Shown here: piece by piece, positions 9,901 through 22,000 of the stretch
Position numbering within the stretch: the first letter of the stretch is position 1
Layout of the letters: every line of letters begins with the position of its first letter
Origin: Sphaerolaimus hirsutus
Lineage: Eukaryota; Nematoda; Chromadorea; Monhysterida; Sphaerolaimidae
DNA: 64,000 nucleotides
Assembly (NCBI GenBank): GCA_964036195.1
Contig: OZ038452.1
Location: 18,408,704-18,472,703, forward strand
Reading direction: 5' to 3'
Notes under the pieces: generated by a model
The model's input: only the letters and a program-made list of their open reading frames with translations
The model's database searches: none
Told to the model about the DNA's origin: nothing
Made by a program: the position numbers and the translations under genes

Positions 9901-12777
9901 GTGTATAAGTCACTGCTACGTATTAGGACGACACCCCTCCAATAAAGCGACCCTCTCCAATAAAGCGACCCTCTCCAATAATCCGACCCCCAAAGAAAAA
10001 TTTAAAAAAAGAAAAACGATGTCGCAATCTTCGGACGCCACTAATTTGACGGAAAAATTGGTGGCCAGTTCGCCAGAGCCAGCGGACAATTCACAAGAGC
10101 TGGCAGGCAGTTCGTTGAACCCGAATATTATTATTTAGAGAATTTTGTGGCTTTGATGTGATTACATATTGCTTTACGGTGCCATGCTCATACGCGGTCA
10201 ATGAAAGGTAAAGTTGTTGAGTTTTTGAAAAATACAGGACTTTTTTGCGACCCTCTCCAATAATGCGACCCCCAAAAATGTGCTGCCAAAAATAAACTGA
10301 CCATCGCCTTATTGGAGCATTTGATGTATGCAGAAATCTTTGCAACATTTTTACAGTGTAACATTTGCACATGTTTAGGTATGTATTTTTTGCAACATTT
10401 GTAAAAAAACATCTTATTTTAGGTAGAAATTTTGATTCTCAGCTAAATTTGTGTCCAGGCAAACTGTTTAGAAACACACGTTCAGTGAGTTATTTGACAA
10501 CAAACTTGTAAACCATTTTGTGCAAATGTAACGCGCTGTAGAAATCATGCAAAAATGATGCACTTTGTCTCAAAACATCAGATTTACATTCATATTGTGT
10601 TTTTTTTTGAAAGAAACATGAATTTCTTGATGACATGAATCTATTGACATCACATGAAATATTTTATGAGCGACATAAATAACTATTGTATATCCTCAAA
10701 TAAGACCTGCCCCCTGGAATAATGCCCCCAATGTTGGCTGGTTGAAGAACAATAACAATAGAATTCTAAACTTTTTCTTATTACTTCCCCAGACTATTAG
10801 TGAGGTATGACTTATTACACCCATCATCGCGGGGCAGCCTGAACGATTTCCCCTTTGTGTCAAGGGCCACCAGTCCCGCAAGTTGACAAGTACGTTACTG
10901 TTGACTTTTAACCTGACTCTTGAGTTTGCTCTTGACTTTTAACTCGACTCTTGAGTTTGCTCTTGACTTTTAACTTGACTCTTGACTTTGCCACTTGCAG
11001 AAACAGCAAAAGAGTAAAGTTAAAAGTCAAGAGCAAAGTCAACAGTTAAGTACTTGTGAACTCGCGGGACTGGCCCCAGTAGCAAAAAAGACTTTTGAAG
11101 TAGGAGACAACAATTGCACACAAATACAAAAATACAAACTGCGAATATAAACAAATCTTTGAAACATTTTTACAGTAATATATTTGCACATATTTAGTTA
11201 TGTATTTTTGCATCATTTGTAAGGAACTCTGGTAGAGATTTTGATTCTCAAAAAAATTCTGTCCAGGCAAAATGTTTAGAAACCCACATTCAGTGAGTTA
11301 TTTGACAACAAACTGTAAAATGCAAACATTTTGTGCAAATGTAACGCGCTGTAGGAATCATGCAAAAATGATTCACTTTGTCTAAAAAGATCAGATTTAC
11401 ATTCTTATTGTGTTTTTGAAAGAAGAATAAAATTATTTGATGAGATGAGTCTATTGACATCACATCAAATCTCTCATGTGCCACAGATTATTGGGATGTT
11501 TGTACAGAGATTTTGTTGTCTAAAAAACTTTTACCACAAGAAAAATGTTTAGAAATCGACTGGCTGCGAGATATGTGGCAACAAACATTGAAAAATGTTC
11601 ATTTTGTGTAAATGTAAAACATTGTAAAAATGATGCACTTTGTTTGAAAACATGACATTTGCATTCATTTTTTTGGAAATTGGCATAACATTATGGCATA
11701 CATTTGAGATGGGCTTATTGACATCACATCAAATATTTCATGAGCAACATAACTACAGTATATCGTCAAATAAGACCTGCCCGCTGGAATAATGTCCCCC
11801 ATGTTGGCTGGGTGAAGAAAAATAACAGTAGGTTTCTAAACTTATTCTTATTACTGCCCCAGACTCAAAAATAGTACATATCAAGAGTTCAAAATGCTTC
11901 ATTTTGCAAATGCATAGTTCTTAATTGCAGATTGTTGTATGGTATGGCACATTCAAATATTTCTGAGCTGGTACATCATAATACATATGTACTAATGCAA
12001 TGCAAAATTGAGACTAAAAGTTACAAAATGGAACCTGGAAGCATAGTTGACGTTTATTAAAAAAACATAATTACTGTCTAATATGTTTATGTTTCCTCTG
12101 AAAAAAGTACACATACTCGCTTTTACATATACTTATTGAAAGTACTCATGAACAGAAAACATATTTCAGATAGGGTCTTATAAAGGCTTTTTCAAGGCAT
12201 ACTCACTCTTTCAAGCAAAAACGGAAAAAAAGTTAAATAGCGAAATAAAGGGAAAATAGACAAAAATGGGTACTTAAGCATATATTTATAGCAAAAAACA
12301 GCTGAAAAAAGGCAAAATGGCAACTGAACGGGTGAAATTGAAGGTGAAAATGGGTAAAAAGATATGAAAATTAGTGATTTTGAGTGAAAATTGTAGCACA
12401 ATTTCTCAAAAATAACTGCTTTTAACTTTCCTTGGGAAAAGTATTGTACTCAAGCTTATTTTAGTGCTTAAAAAAATTAAAGTACTTATGTACCCAGCGG
12501 ATGAGTATAAAATAAATGTGGTTTATGTAAACTTTGAAAAAAGTTCAGTACTTTTAACAACTCTGCCTGCTAGCTAACCTTGGCGGTGTTTAGAGCACCG
12601 AAAAAAAATGGTTGATTTTGCCTGTCCAGGAAAAGTGGGGATATAGTACGAGAATCCGTCGTGCACAAGCTTCCTGTTGTAGATTAGCAACATGGTGCCA
12701 TTTGAATTTGCGCTCACTCTGTAATAGGACACAGCATATTTATCGTTAGTGTAATAGTGAAACTGCACCATGATCAT
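3932..12777 (-). CDS. FLYWCH-type zinc-finger protein
   Basis: Exons in transcript order are 12777-12579, 8402-8182, 6098-6003 and, less surely, 4120-3932 (ends TAA). Phases agree: 1, 0, 0. The first exon carries LIYNRKLVHDGFSYYIP and FFRCSKHRQG; the second supplies GCPA and later RHNHN. Together these give the FLYWCH pattern: an aromatic core, then Cys, Cys and His-x-His zinc ligands. It continues with LKELRVTVNEELKRQA, TPKDVLLQVL and LEQVVRRARERDG, which match the helical region that usually follows FLYWCH domains in Mutator-associated and transcription-factor proteins. No MULE transposase domain follows, so this may be a host regulator or a domesticated fragment. The ATG at 12777 directly follows a splice-acceptor-like ttgtcag, so the start may be an internal or trans-spliced exon. 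The last exon (GVQGVLVGSWIPAVYD...) is supported only by phase and acceptor. Confidence 0.65.
4377..4793. repeat. CCGTATATCC variant MITE
   Basis: TA-CCGTATATCCTTGAATAAG at the left and CTTATTCAAGGATATACGG-TA at the right, with ttattcaaggggg words in both arms. It is a sister family of the CCGTATTACC elements with the same flanking TA. Confidence 0.75.
5320..5735. repeat. Two short CCGTATT-family copies
   Basis: A 100-bp mini copy at 5320-5421 has both ends (taccgtatttctccgaaata and ttcgaggatatacggta). A second copy at 5509-5735 has a good left end and a degraded right end. Both lie in the intron between the last two FLYWCH exons. Confidence 0.55.
6795..7740. mobile_element. Non-autonomous hAT element with ACTCG-word arms (level 4)
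   Basis: Termini are TAGGGCTCGAA and TTCGAGCCCTA. It is flanked by the 8-bp duplication CTGTAGAC at 6787-6794 and 7741-7748. The arms near both ends iterate gactcgactcga. An 8-bp duplication is the hallmark of hAT transposition. No transposase is visible. Confidence 0.85.
7139..7329. mobile_element. Foldback element, CACACGCTAGTT type (level 5)
   Basis: About 45-bp inverted arms with the shared core acgctagttta, then cagattttggtaaactcat. It sits inside the hAT element. Related foldbacks with the same terminal core but other arms occur at 44989-45224, 47672-47871 and 22223/25425. Confidence 0.75.
8413..8545. repeat. Iterated GTCAAAGTCAAGT words
   Basis: About 130 bp built from tcaaagtcaag words. 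The first part reads on the opposite strand (cttgactttt) and then turns over, so the stretch is partly self-complementary. A relative lies at 10879-11075. Confidence 0.6.
8548..8976. repeat. MITE with CCGTAAATGCT ends
   Basis: Begins accgtaaatgcttcaataag and ends taatagagcatttacggta. The arms iterate ttattggagaggtcgc. A second end of the family occurs at 9072 and an inverted copy at 9928-10325. All lie in the first FLYWCH intron. Confidence 0.65.
9076..9360. other. Unassigned low-repeat stretch with 98-codon open frame
   Basis: A plus-strand frame at 9059-9355 is open, and part of the minus strand is open too (AKISVAKKRPKLLESVALA and following). Neither has convincing splice sites, and the ends read into a CCGTAAATGCT repeat. 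Its base composition is less AT-rich than the surroundings, so it could be a decayed exon. Confidence 0.2.
9928..10325. repeat. CCGTAAATGCT-family MITE, inverted copy
   Basis: Contains repeated ccaataaagcgaccctctcc words and the complement of the 8548-8976 element, ending ccttattggagcatttgatg. Confidence 0.55.
10696..10838 (-). pseudogene. Orphan duplicate of the second FLYWCH exon start
   Basis: After a ttcag acceptor at 10839-10840 the minus strand reads, in phase 1, (G)CPAMMGVISHTSLIVW and so on. This parallels (G)CPAMMVVQR of the real exon at 8402, including the nucleotides gctgccc-gc-atgatgg. It stays open to TGA at 10696 but lacks the His-x-His ligands. It is best read as a partial exon duplication; alternative exon use cannot be excluded. 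Confidence 0.5.
10879..11075. repeat. Foldback made of TTGACTTTTAACT words
   Basis: The left half iterates cttgacttttaacttgactc; the right half is its complement (aaagttaaaagtcaagagc). Both ends carry a caagt-ac/gtacttg motif and gcgggactgg-like flanks. Confidence 0.6.
11881..12578. other. AT-rich intronic DNA, no feature identified
   Basis: First intron of the FLYWCH gene. I see only simple AT-rich sequence with scattered gtact/agtact words and no open frame worth reporting. Confidence 0.5.
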
Positions 12778-13057
12778 CTGACAAGTAGACGAAGTGGCAT
12801 GGCATTCTTATCATGCATGAAACCAAAGCGCAAATGGAAAATTGTTAAAAGCATCAAAATGCAATGACACTTTGTTCTTGAAGAATAGTGCCATGGTTTT
12901 TACTTTCAACAGGCATTGTGCTGCAACAAAATGACATAAAACAAAGTTTTGGTTACATTACTATATGGTGGCACCATGCCAGTTTTAAATCACTAGCCAT
13001 GATACCATTCCGCAGTGGTAAACTAGGTACAGCGTGTGAATATGGGATGGCTGCGCC

Positions 13058-16000
13058 TCACCCGTGCGCCCGGCTGGGAGTGGCGTCGCTGGTCTGAGAT
13101 TCGGGTGCTGTCAGTGCCGCTTTGTGCTCAGCGACCGCCTCCTCGATGCACTTGTTGTCGCCGCACGGGGATCCAGCGGGCAGCTCGCCTGACATTGAGA
13201 AAACTCGCTAAATGATCACTTATTTTTTATATTGCAATATTTTTTTACATTGCATCAAGTCATCCCCTGGTTAGCGGTTCCCCCAGTTAAAGGATTTCCC
13301 GTGCTAAAGGGTGGAATTGTGAAAACCGGGGACAGGTGTCAGTGAACTAAATTCCCCGGATTGAAGGTTTCCCCGGATTCCCGGGTTATTGGGTGGAATT
13401 TGTGAACACGTTCTGCATTTTTGTATACAAAACGGTTTCAGTTATAGGGTATTCCAAATTTTGTGACTACCTTTTTTTGCTAAAGTGCATTTAGTGTCAC
13501 ATTATTGCGTAAGACACACATAAAAATGTGTGAATGTAAACTTGCTGTCCGCAGAGTATAATACATATTATGTAGACTAGTCATGGAATTGCGCCATGGC
13601 GCTGGCGCCATTTGAGCGGCCGCGCCATGGCGCCATTGGCGCTTGGCGCCTGGCACCCACTTTTCATGGCACCCGCCTGGCGCCATTTTTTCTGGCGCTT
13701 TTCCATCACTAACGTAGTCACTGATTATGAATGTAAATGGTGGTAAATGCAATGCACGCGCCAGTACCGCGGCGCTTCAACATTACACCCCCCGTGGCAC
13801 TTCAATATTACATCCCCCCGGTTATCGAGTTCCCCGCATTATTGGGTGTTTTCAAAAAATTTTATGCCACCCGATAACCCGGGGATGACTGAAATTACTT
13901 TTCATTGTCATCAATGATAAAAATTCTAAAAATCTTACATAAATCTTACATTCCTCGAATTAACCCCCACAAAATACACCCAGGTTTTTCGAGCTGAGGA
14001 AAATTAACCCCCCCCCCCCCGCTCGAAATACCCCCATCTGGAATAGCGTACATCATATATGCAAGGTACATGATGTATTTATTGCAGCCACTATGCATAG
14101 CAGCTACACATAGACTTAGGTTGTGTATCCATCTATGTTTGCAACCAACGGTAAGCCATTTGTCTAAATATATCGAATTTTATCACCTTTATTACCAGGT
14201 TTGGGTATGTAAAAGCCCAACTTTACTACGAAATGACTCGAAAAAATCTGGGGAAATAATAAACCCACCTTCGAATAAGCCCCCTCGAAATACCCCCCTG
14301 AATACCTTCAATTGATTTCATCGCTTTTTAGTGTACCTTCAATTAGAGGATACCTTCTATTGTTTTTGCCAGATTTTGCAAACATTAAACCAACAGTGAA
14401 CAACTTTACTCTACATTTGTCGGCTGTAGCCAAAAACAAGCAGCCCCCCCCCCCGCTCCAAAATCCTGGATACGTCCCTGGTGGTGTAAAGAGAGAAAAA
14501 CATACTTTCTCGCAAGTGGATTTGCTCGTGGGATCTCAGATAGTGAGTCTGGCGAGACGCCACCCCGCACTTGTGTGGTTTCTCGCCAGAGTGAATCAGC
14601 AGGTGAAGCTTCAGCGAGTCATTTCTTGCCGCGGAAAATGGGCATTTATTGCACTGATAGCGTCTCGTTTCCTCTCGCTCCTGCAGGGTGGTGGGTCTGG
14701 TACAGGGAATGCCAACTTATTTACAATTTTTTTAAAAATGACCGCAAAAAAACAATAGACTTTTAACAGTTTTTTTTAAACTGCAGGCAACGAAAATGTT
14801 TGAAAGGGAACATAATTATTTAGCACATGGTATATTGTTTACTTTGTATTTTGCAATTTGTTTGTGAACAAGCGCACAATTTTACATAATTACATTGGTT
14901 TTGTAACATTGTAGTGTGAAACATTCCATTTCTGCATGCGACTATGTAATAATAAGTGATGGCATCACAAACTATTGCTACTTGTCTGATATATTTACCT
15001 ACCTGTGTGTTGGCTCATAACTAGGGTGTCAAATTTCCATTTTCCGCAGGAAATTTTTTTCTGATTTCCGTTGCATTTTCCATCTGCTAATTTTTTTCCC
15101 CGTTACCGTTCCGTTTTCTGGTGACTAAATGTTTTTTTTCCATTTCCATTTTCCGGGTCATTTTCCGTTTTCCCACTAAATTTTCAGTTTTTCAGGCTTT
15201 TTCCATTTTCCGGCTTAATTTTCTGTTTTACAACCCTTTTCTATTTCCCGGCTATTTTTTCTGTTTTTCTGCCTCATATTTCCTCTTTCCGGCTCAACTG
15301 TCTGTATTCTGTTTCAGCCAAACTGGTAAACATGCATGCAGGTTTTCAATTATGTGAATTTTTGCATAAAAATTTCAGCAATTTTTACCATCAGCAGCAA
15401 GATTCAGCTATTTTTCCCACTTACCAGGAAAATTTCAGCTATTTTTTTGTTTCCGTTCAAATTTTATTTTCCATTTTCGGTTTTCCTGCCGCTGAAATTT
15501 TTTCCAGTTTCCTTTTCCGCGGAAGCGCAAATTTTGCCCGTTTCCGTTTTCTGGCGAGTGCCAAAAAATTTCCATTTCCGTTTTACTAAAAAAATATTTT
15601 TGACAGCCTACTCATATAACCATACTCTGGAGCTTTTGAAAAAACGGCTGTTTTTAAATGGTGTCGTAACAAAACGTTTTTCCAACCTTAGATTCTTGCT
15701 CTTTACCCCACATTTGGGTCATGTTGGAAGAAACGGTCATAAAAATGGTGATTTAAAAATATTTTTTTTCGATTCTTAGTCTGATAGTTAAGTCATTACG
15801 GCCCTTCACAAACACGCTAAGTGAAAAAACTTAACAGTTCATACTCACTTGACAAGTAAAATCGTAATTGAGAAGTTTTAAGCGAAAATAATCACCAATT
15901 GAGGCCTCTACTTCTAAAAGTCGACAAGTCCACAAAATGTGATTTTGAGTAAATCGCATTTTAAGTTTCCGATCCAATTCCAGGCCCGTGGTGCGTGTCC

Positions 16001-19000
16001 AATTTGGCTTTCTATCAAGTTCCATATGCTGTCAATAAAGTGTCAAATTTTCAGCCCCTGCTCTCAACCTACATGTTAAAAATGGGGTGTCCATAAATTT
16101 CCATTTGGTCAGAGCAAAACTGTTTTGGGGAGGGAAATGGACTTGTCGACTTCTTGCACTCGAGAACATTTTTGTTCCCGGCGAAGGCGACGCTGCCTTA
16201 TGGGCAATTTATGGACTTGTCGACTTTTAGATATTGGTGAACATGATGGACTTATCACATTTCTTGCTATTTTTTCCCATAAAAAACGAAGGCGAAGGGT
16301 GGACTTGTCGACTTTTAACCCGAAACTAAATGGACTTGTTGACTCCTTGCCCGAAATTTTTGCATTTTTCCCAAAAAATGTCAAATTTGGCACTTTGCCA
16401 TATGGGCATGTTAGGTCAGATATTTTATGGAAAATGATTAAAAAAACGTGCGTAAGTAGCCCCAGATGACGTTTCCGGGCCTAACTCGAAATTGTCATAT
16501 TTTGGACTTGTCGACTTTTAGAAGTAGACGCCTCAATTACAGGTTGTCTTGTCAATTTCTCAGAAAAGTTAACAAAAACAGCAATAGAGCTGACAATAAG
16601 ACAAAAGCAAGCAAACGTTTTGGTTTTGGTTCTGGCGCTGCCGCCGCCGCTGCGCCCGTTTGTCTTGCGGCGGCAGTTGCTCTTTCTGCGGCTTTTCGCT
16701 TCGCTGCGGCTGTTTCTCTTGCGGCCGCTGCTGCCCGAGCTGCATCAACTGCTCGCCAGCCTGAAATTTACCCGCTTATCATCAATGAGAATGTATATAT
16801 GCAGGGGTCTTCAAGGGGGTGCTCTCCCCAAATCCGCCTGCTATCTATCTATACCGAGACAAAATTTTTGGCTACTACCCCGAGCCCCCACAAATCGCTC
16901 AGCTACCTACCTGCTATCTGGAGCTATTTTTGGGGAATTTTGTCACTATTTTCGCTCAAAATCGTTAATTTTCATACCATTTAAAAGTTTTTCACCTTCA
17001 AAATCGCGGCTTTCGCCTGTACACATATTATACACATTTCAGCCATTTTAGCATGGTTTGGCTAATTAAAGCCTGTTTTAAGCGGTTTTCCCCTCTTTTG
17101 CGCTCTATGCTTTGAAAAATCAAATTCTCAGCTCAGAAAATCTCAGAATAAGATTTTCTGAGATTTATATTTTTCCAAGATTATCCAGAGAGATTGAATT
17201 ATATTTTCTTTTTGAGAGTTTTTCTGAGTTTTTAAAATATCAGGAATTTTTTAAAAATTCCGATATTTTTTACATTTTTTCCAGTTTAATAGTGAGATTT
17301 AATTAGATTTTATTCTTGAGAGATTTTCTGAGATTATACATAATTATTTTTTCCAAAAATTGATGATTTTTTCCAATCACATTCACATCCACTCATTCGG
17401 CGATTCACATCGAGCCTGTGCCGCTGTGCATTTTTACCCGCTGTGCATGGTTACCCGGCGTGCATTTTTCGCTGCCCGGTGTGCATTGTTGCCCGGTGTG
17501 CATGGCGGCCGCCCCTCCATGCACACCGGGCCGCCATGCACACCGGGCAGCGAAAAATGCACGCTGGGTAACCATGCACAGCGGGTAAAAATGCACAGCG
17601 AGTCTGGCCCTTCACATCCACTTATATTTATTATACCACAATAGACATTTCAACAAATTCTTCGCCCTGAAAATTTTGAATATGATACTATTTTATTTTA
17701 GTTGTTTTGAAGTTGATTTGATGCATGCTCTGTAAAATAAAGTGGATCGGGGTTTTTTTGTAAATCGAGCAACTCAAAATTTTATCTTTGCCCTCCCTAA
17801 TCATGACATAAAATACCGTGTGGCCCGTCCTCTTGCAGTGTTTTCTCAGATTTGACTTGTATCCAAAAGTTTTTCCACAGCCACAAGTCCACCTCTTGAC
17901 ATCTGTGCGGGACGGAGAAAGTTACAGGTAAACATACAAGTCACAAGCAGTTTGATTTACACTTAGTGGAATAAACAGTTACTGACATGCACCCTTACTG
18001 ACGCGTTTCGTTGGCAGTGTGCCAACAATAGCTAAAGCGGGTGACTATTGTGAAGTAATAGAAAAACATTCGCAGATTTTTCAATATTAACAATATACTG
18101 TATTGCCTCAGAAAGGTGAGAACTCGCTGCGCACGTAAACCCGGTGCACATCTAGACCCGATGGTCAGGGGCTAGGGACATATCCAGTATTTTTGAGCAG
18201 GGGTCTGTTTGTTTACTGAGCCCGGTCAATGGGGGAGGGGTTGGATTAACCCCCCGCCTCAAATTTTACCTACATGCTGACGGATGGCGTCTTGCGCTGG
18301 CGCCATTGCCATTGGCGCCAATAATCGCTGATATGTATGTAAATATACCTAAGTACATAAATATCGAGCGACGGACACGCTATTCGGTGAATTTTGTAGA
18401 GAATTGACAGTACGAGGACCTATTTATTGAATATACATCAGTGTGATGGAAAAATACGGGAAATTTGGCTTACATGTGCACCGGGTTTAGATGCGTAAAG
18501 GCACAGACCCCCTCAGAAAACACCCAGTAGGTTTATTAGTTCACCAGCTAATGTTAAGGGGGGTTTATTCGGAGGGGAGCTGTTCATCATTTCACCAAGG
18601 TTTTGATGAGAGCTATGCCAAATTTGTTTCGTTAATGCACTTAGGTAGATATTAAGAAAACAATGCTGTTCACACACCTCGGCCTCGGCCTGGGCTCGAT
18701 CATAATGTAAACCCGGCTGGCTGTAATGTAGACTAGGGTTGGCCGATGTTTTTTTTAAACGTTTTTTTAAAAAAAACGTTTTTTTTTTTTTAAAAACATG
18801 ACGTCCGAAATGTTTTTTTTTTTTTAAAACATCGACCAAAATTTTTAGTACTAAGCACTAGGTATTTTGCAAAATTTTTGCGCGCAAGCGCGCAATTTCA
18901 CACACAAATTGACATTGGTGGTTGTTTTAATTGGTTTTGTGGCATTTTTAGTATCAAAGTATCCATTTCTATGTGCTACCATGGGTTAATGAGCCGTCAT

Positions 19001-22000
19001 ATGTTGCTGTAGTATATAATATTGAGGTAATGTGCTTCCATGTACCTCCACAGTGTGTAACTTCACTCCCAAAGTAACAACCTCGTTTTATAACCTTGTT
19101 TGATCACTATTCCGTGCCAAACTTTACCTGAAGTCACGAACATTCGACTATAAGGTGATATACGAACGATATGTCGACAAAAAATGGATATTTTTGACAA
19201 AAATCACCACTTATAATGCTATCCCATGGCTCCACAGACATTATATGGTCATATATAACATCACAGAGTATTGCCACTGTCTGATATACCTATATATGTT
19301 GACACAAGGTCATATCTGGGAGCTTTAAAAAAACAAACGTTTTTTATTTTAAAAAACGTTGTTTTTTTTAAAAAAACGTTGTTTTTTTTAAAAAACATCG
19401 AGTTAAAAAAAAACGTTTTTTTCCAACCCTAATGTAGACCCGGTCGTATTGCAAGTCTACCCGGCTGTAATGTAGGGGGTGCTACATTACGGCCGGGTTT
19501 ACATTATGTGCGGGCGGCAGGGACGTATATTGGATTTTTGAGCGGGGGGGCTGCTTGTTCACGGAGGCCGGCGAGGGGGGGGGGGGGCTCAGCCCCCCCA
19601 TAAAATTTTAGCTACATAGTGGCGGAATGGCGCCATTAGTAGGCGCCACGCCATGGCGCCATTGGCGTTGGCATCAGCGCCATGGAATGCTGTATAAAGT
19701 CGGCGGACATTTCACCCTACAAAATCGGAGAGTTAGAATTCGCTCGTGAATAGAGCGAACAACGAAACTTGTGTCCCACGCGGACGCTAGAAATTGAAAA
19801 AGAAATCATATTAAACGAAAAATGGACATTTCGCTGCGTCCGCGCGTGCCACGCCCTAGTTATCTACATTTTCAACGTTGCTCGTGAAGAATTTGACCGT
19901 TCAAACTACCGTTTTACCGTTCAAACTACTATTTTTGTTTTTATTTTATTTTTCATTCATTGGCTCTGTTCCAACAGAAGAGAACTTGGCATCCGGCCAA
20001 AATTTCGAAATTCGCTATTAATATTAATAAAATAGGCTCACAATAGCTATATAACCATGTATGTAAACAAAAATAGCGATTATGAAGGTGGAAATTGGCA
20101 AAGCAAAGCAAATTTTAACGATTTTTAGCTAACTTTCAGTTTTCACTCTCATTTGTATAATACGCAACTGGTAACTGGGATAAGGGCCAAGTTTTCATGC
20201 GTGACCCGATCTATTCCAATCGTTAAAATATTGCGTCACGATACCTAATGCCGTCATTCACTCTCCACTGGAGTGATTGACGCAAATGTTTGTAGGGCGA
20301 TACGTCTGCTGACTGTATGTATGTAAATATACATACAAAACAGCAAAAACACAACATTGAGTGTACTTACAACGATTTGCGGCCACATGGAGCAAATCGA
20401 ATGAAAATACCGTATTTCTGGTGAAGAATGCGCGCTTGCGCGCAAATTTTTTTACGCTGACGTTGAAAAAGTCGAATTTTCCGGTCACTGTCTGGTCTCG
20501 CCCCGGGAGGGGTGGGCTGCAGCCCCCCCCCCCCGCCCTGGATACGGCCCTGGCGGGCGGGGGATTAGTTGTGAGCGGTGGGTGTGTATTTCGGACGTCG
20601 TGTATTTTTTATTGAAAAAAAAACGTTAAAAAAACATCGGCCGACCCTACGCTGAACTACAAACGCTGAAATCAAAATGTGAAGAACACAACGTTTTTGA
20701 TGAGTAAGAACGCGGCTCACACGCAAATTGCGCGAAATATTACAAATACCGAATTTTTACACTTCAAAAACGTTGTGTTTTTTAGATTTTGATGTCAGCG
20801 TTTGTAAACAGGGCACACGCCAGGTCCGGCACCTAATTTCTGAGTCGGTGCCGGACGCCATCTCTTCAGCTGTAGTGGGGGGATTTATTCGAAATTTTGA
20901 GATAATATACTCGACATCCCCCCACAACGTTATACCGGCTGGCGAAGGTCGGCGACCCACCTGAGTGTGGGCCGCCGTATACATGAATATTTTTTTGAAA
21001 AAATCGCCGTTCACGCGAGGTCTGGCACTCCGTGTTTTTACAGTGTAACGGGCTGCCAATCTGAAACTGTTGTGATCTAAATTTTGAGGGGGTGTACACG
21101 ACACCCCCCCCCACTACTATTCACTGAAGCTTGAGCCCCCTGGCGACCCCCTTAAGGGTGGACTGCTGGAACTGCGGCTATTCGTTCTTTGATTATTTTA
21201 TGCACCTGAATGTACAAAATTCTGGAGTGGGAAGAAAGTTCTTTGGCAAGTGTGCGCCGGGAAGTAACACCCACACCGCTCACGACAACCCCCCCCCCCC
21301 CACCTAATCTAAACCCGGCCGTATGTAAAACGGTCGTAATGCGGCCCGGCTGTAATGTATCACCCCCTACATTACAGCCGGATTTACATTACGGCCGGGT
21401 AGGATTACATTACGACCGGCCTACATTACTGCCGGGTTTACATTACGGCCGGCGCAGGGTCGTATTTAAAACCTATAAAACCTGCTTGAAGTGTAACTCC
21501 TCAGCAGACCTATTCAAGTAAAAATGGTGTAAAGTGAAAAAACATACTTTCTCGCGAGTGGATTTGCTTGTGGACTTTCAGATGGGCAGTCCGGCGGAAC
21601 GACACCCCGCACACGGCGCACTTGTGTGGCTTCTTGCCAGAGTGAATCAGCATGTGGAGCTTCAGCGCGTGGCGTTTTGCCGCGGAATATGGACATTTAT
21701 TGCACTGATACCGTCTCGTTTCCTGTCGCCCCTGCTGGCCGATCTGGTACAGGGATAGACAGTCTTTTAACATTTTTAAATGTTCAACATAAGATTTGGA
21801 TACGGAAACCGTGTCAAGTGATATCTACCTTAGTTAGAAAAAAATCAGTTAAACTTAACAGGCGACATGACATTTTCCAAGCAAAATCATAACTGAGAAG
21901 AGAACATTTTAAGTGAAATTATACAACAATTACAAGTTTTTTCTTGTCATTTCTCACAAAAGTTGTCAAAAACGCCGACAGAGGTGACAATAATGTTGAG

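Larger units (their letters stand above)
10325..11880. repeat. Three diverged direct copies of one AT-rich segment
   Basis: Segments starting near 10325, 11148 and 11500 share gcaacatttttacag, tgtccaggcaaa, gtgagttatttgacaac and aaaaatgatgcactttgt in the same order. The first and third end with tatatc-tcaaataagacctg and an aatgttggctgg motif. This is a dispersed triplication within the FLYWCH intron. Confidence 0.6.

Noticed and set aside
17360..17644. Open frames on both strands with the same peptide
   Set aside because: Produced by the symmetry of the GTGCAT hairpin.
19769..20035. 88-codon plus-strand frame
   Set aside because: It lies within AT-rich cargo of a hAT element, has a hydrophobic random-looking composition and shares DNA with another non-coding repeat near 44270-44330.
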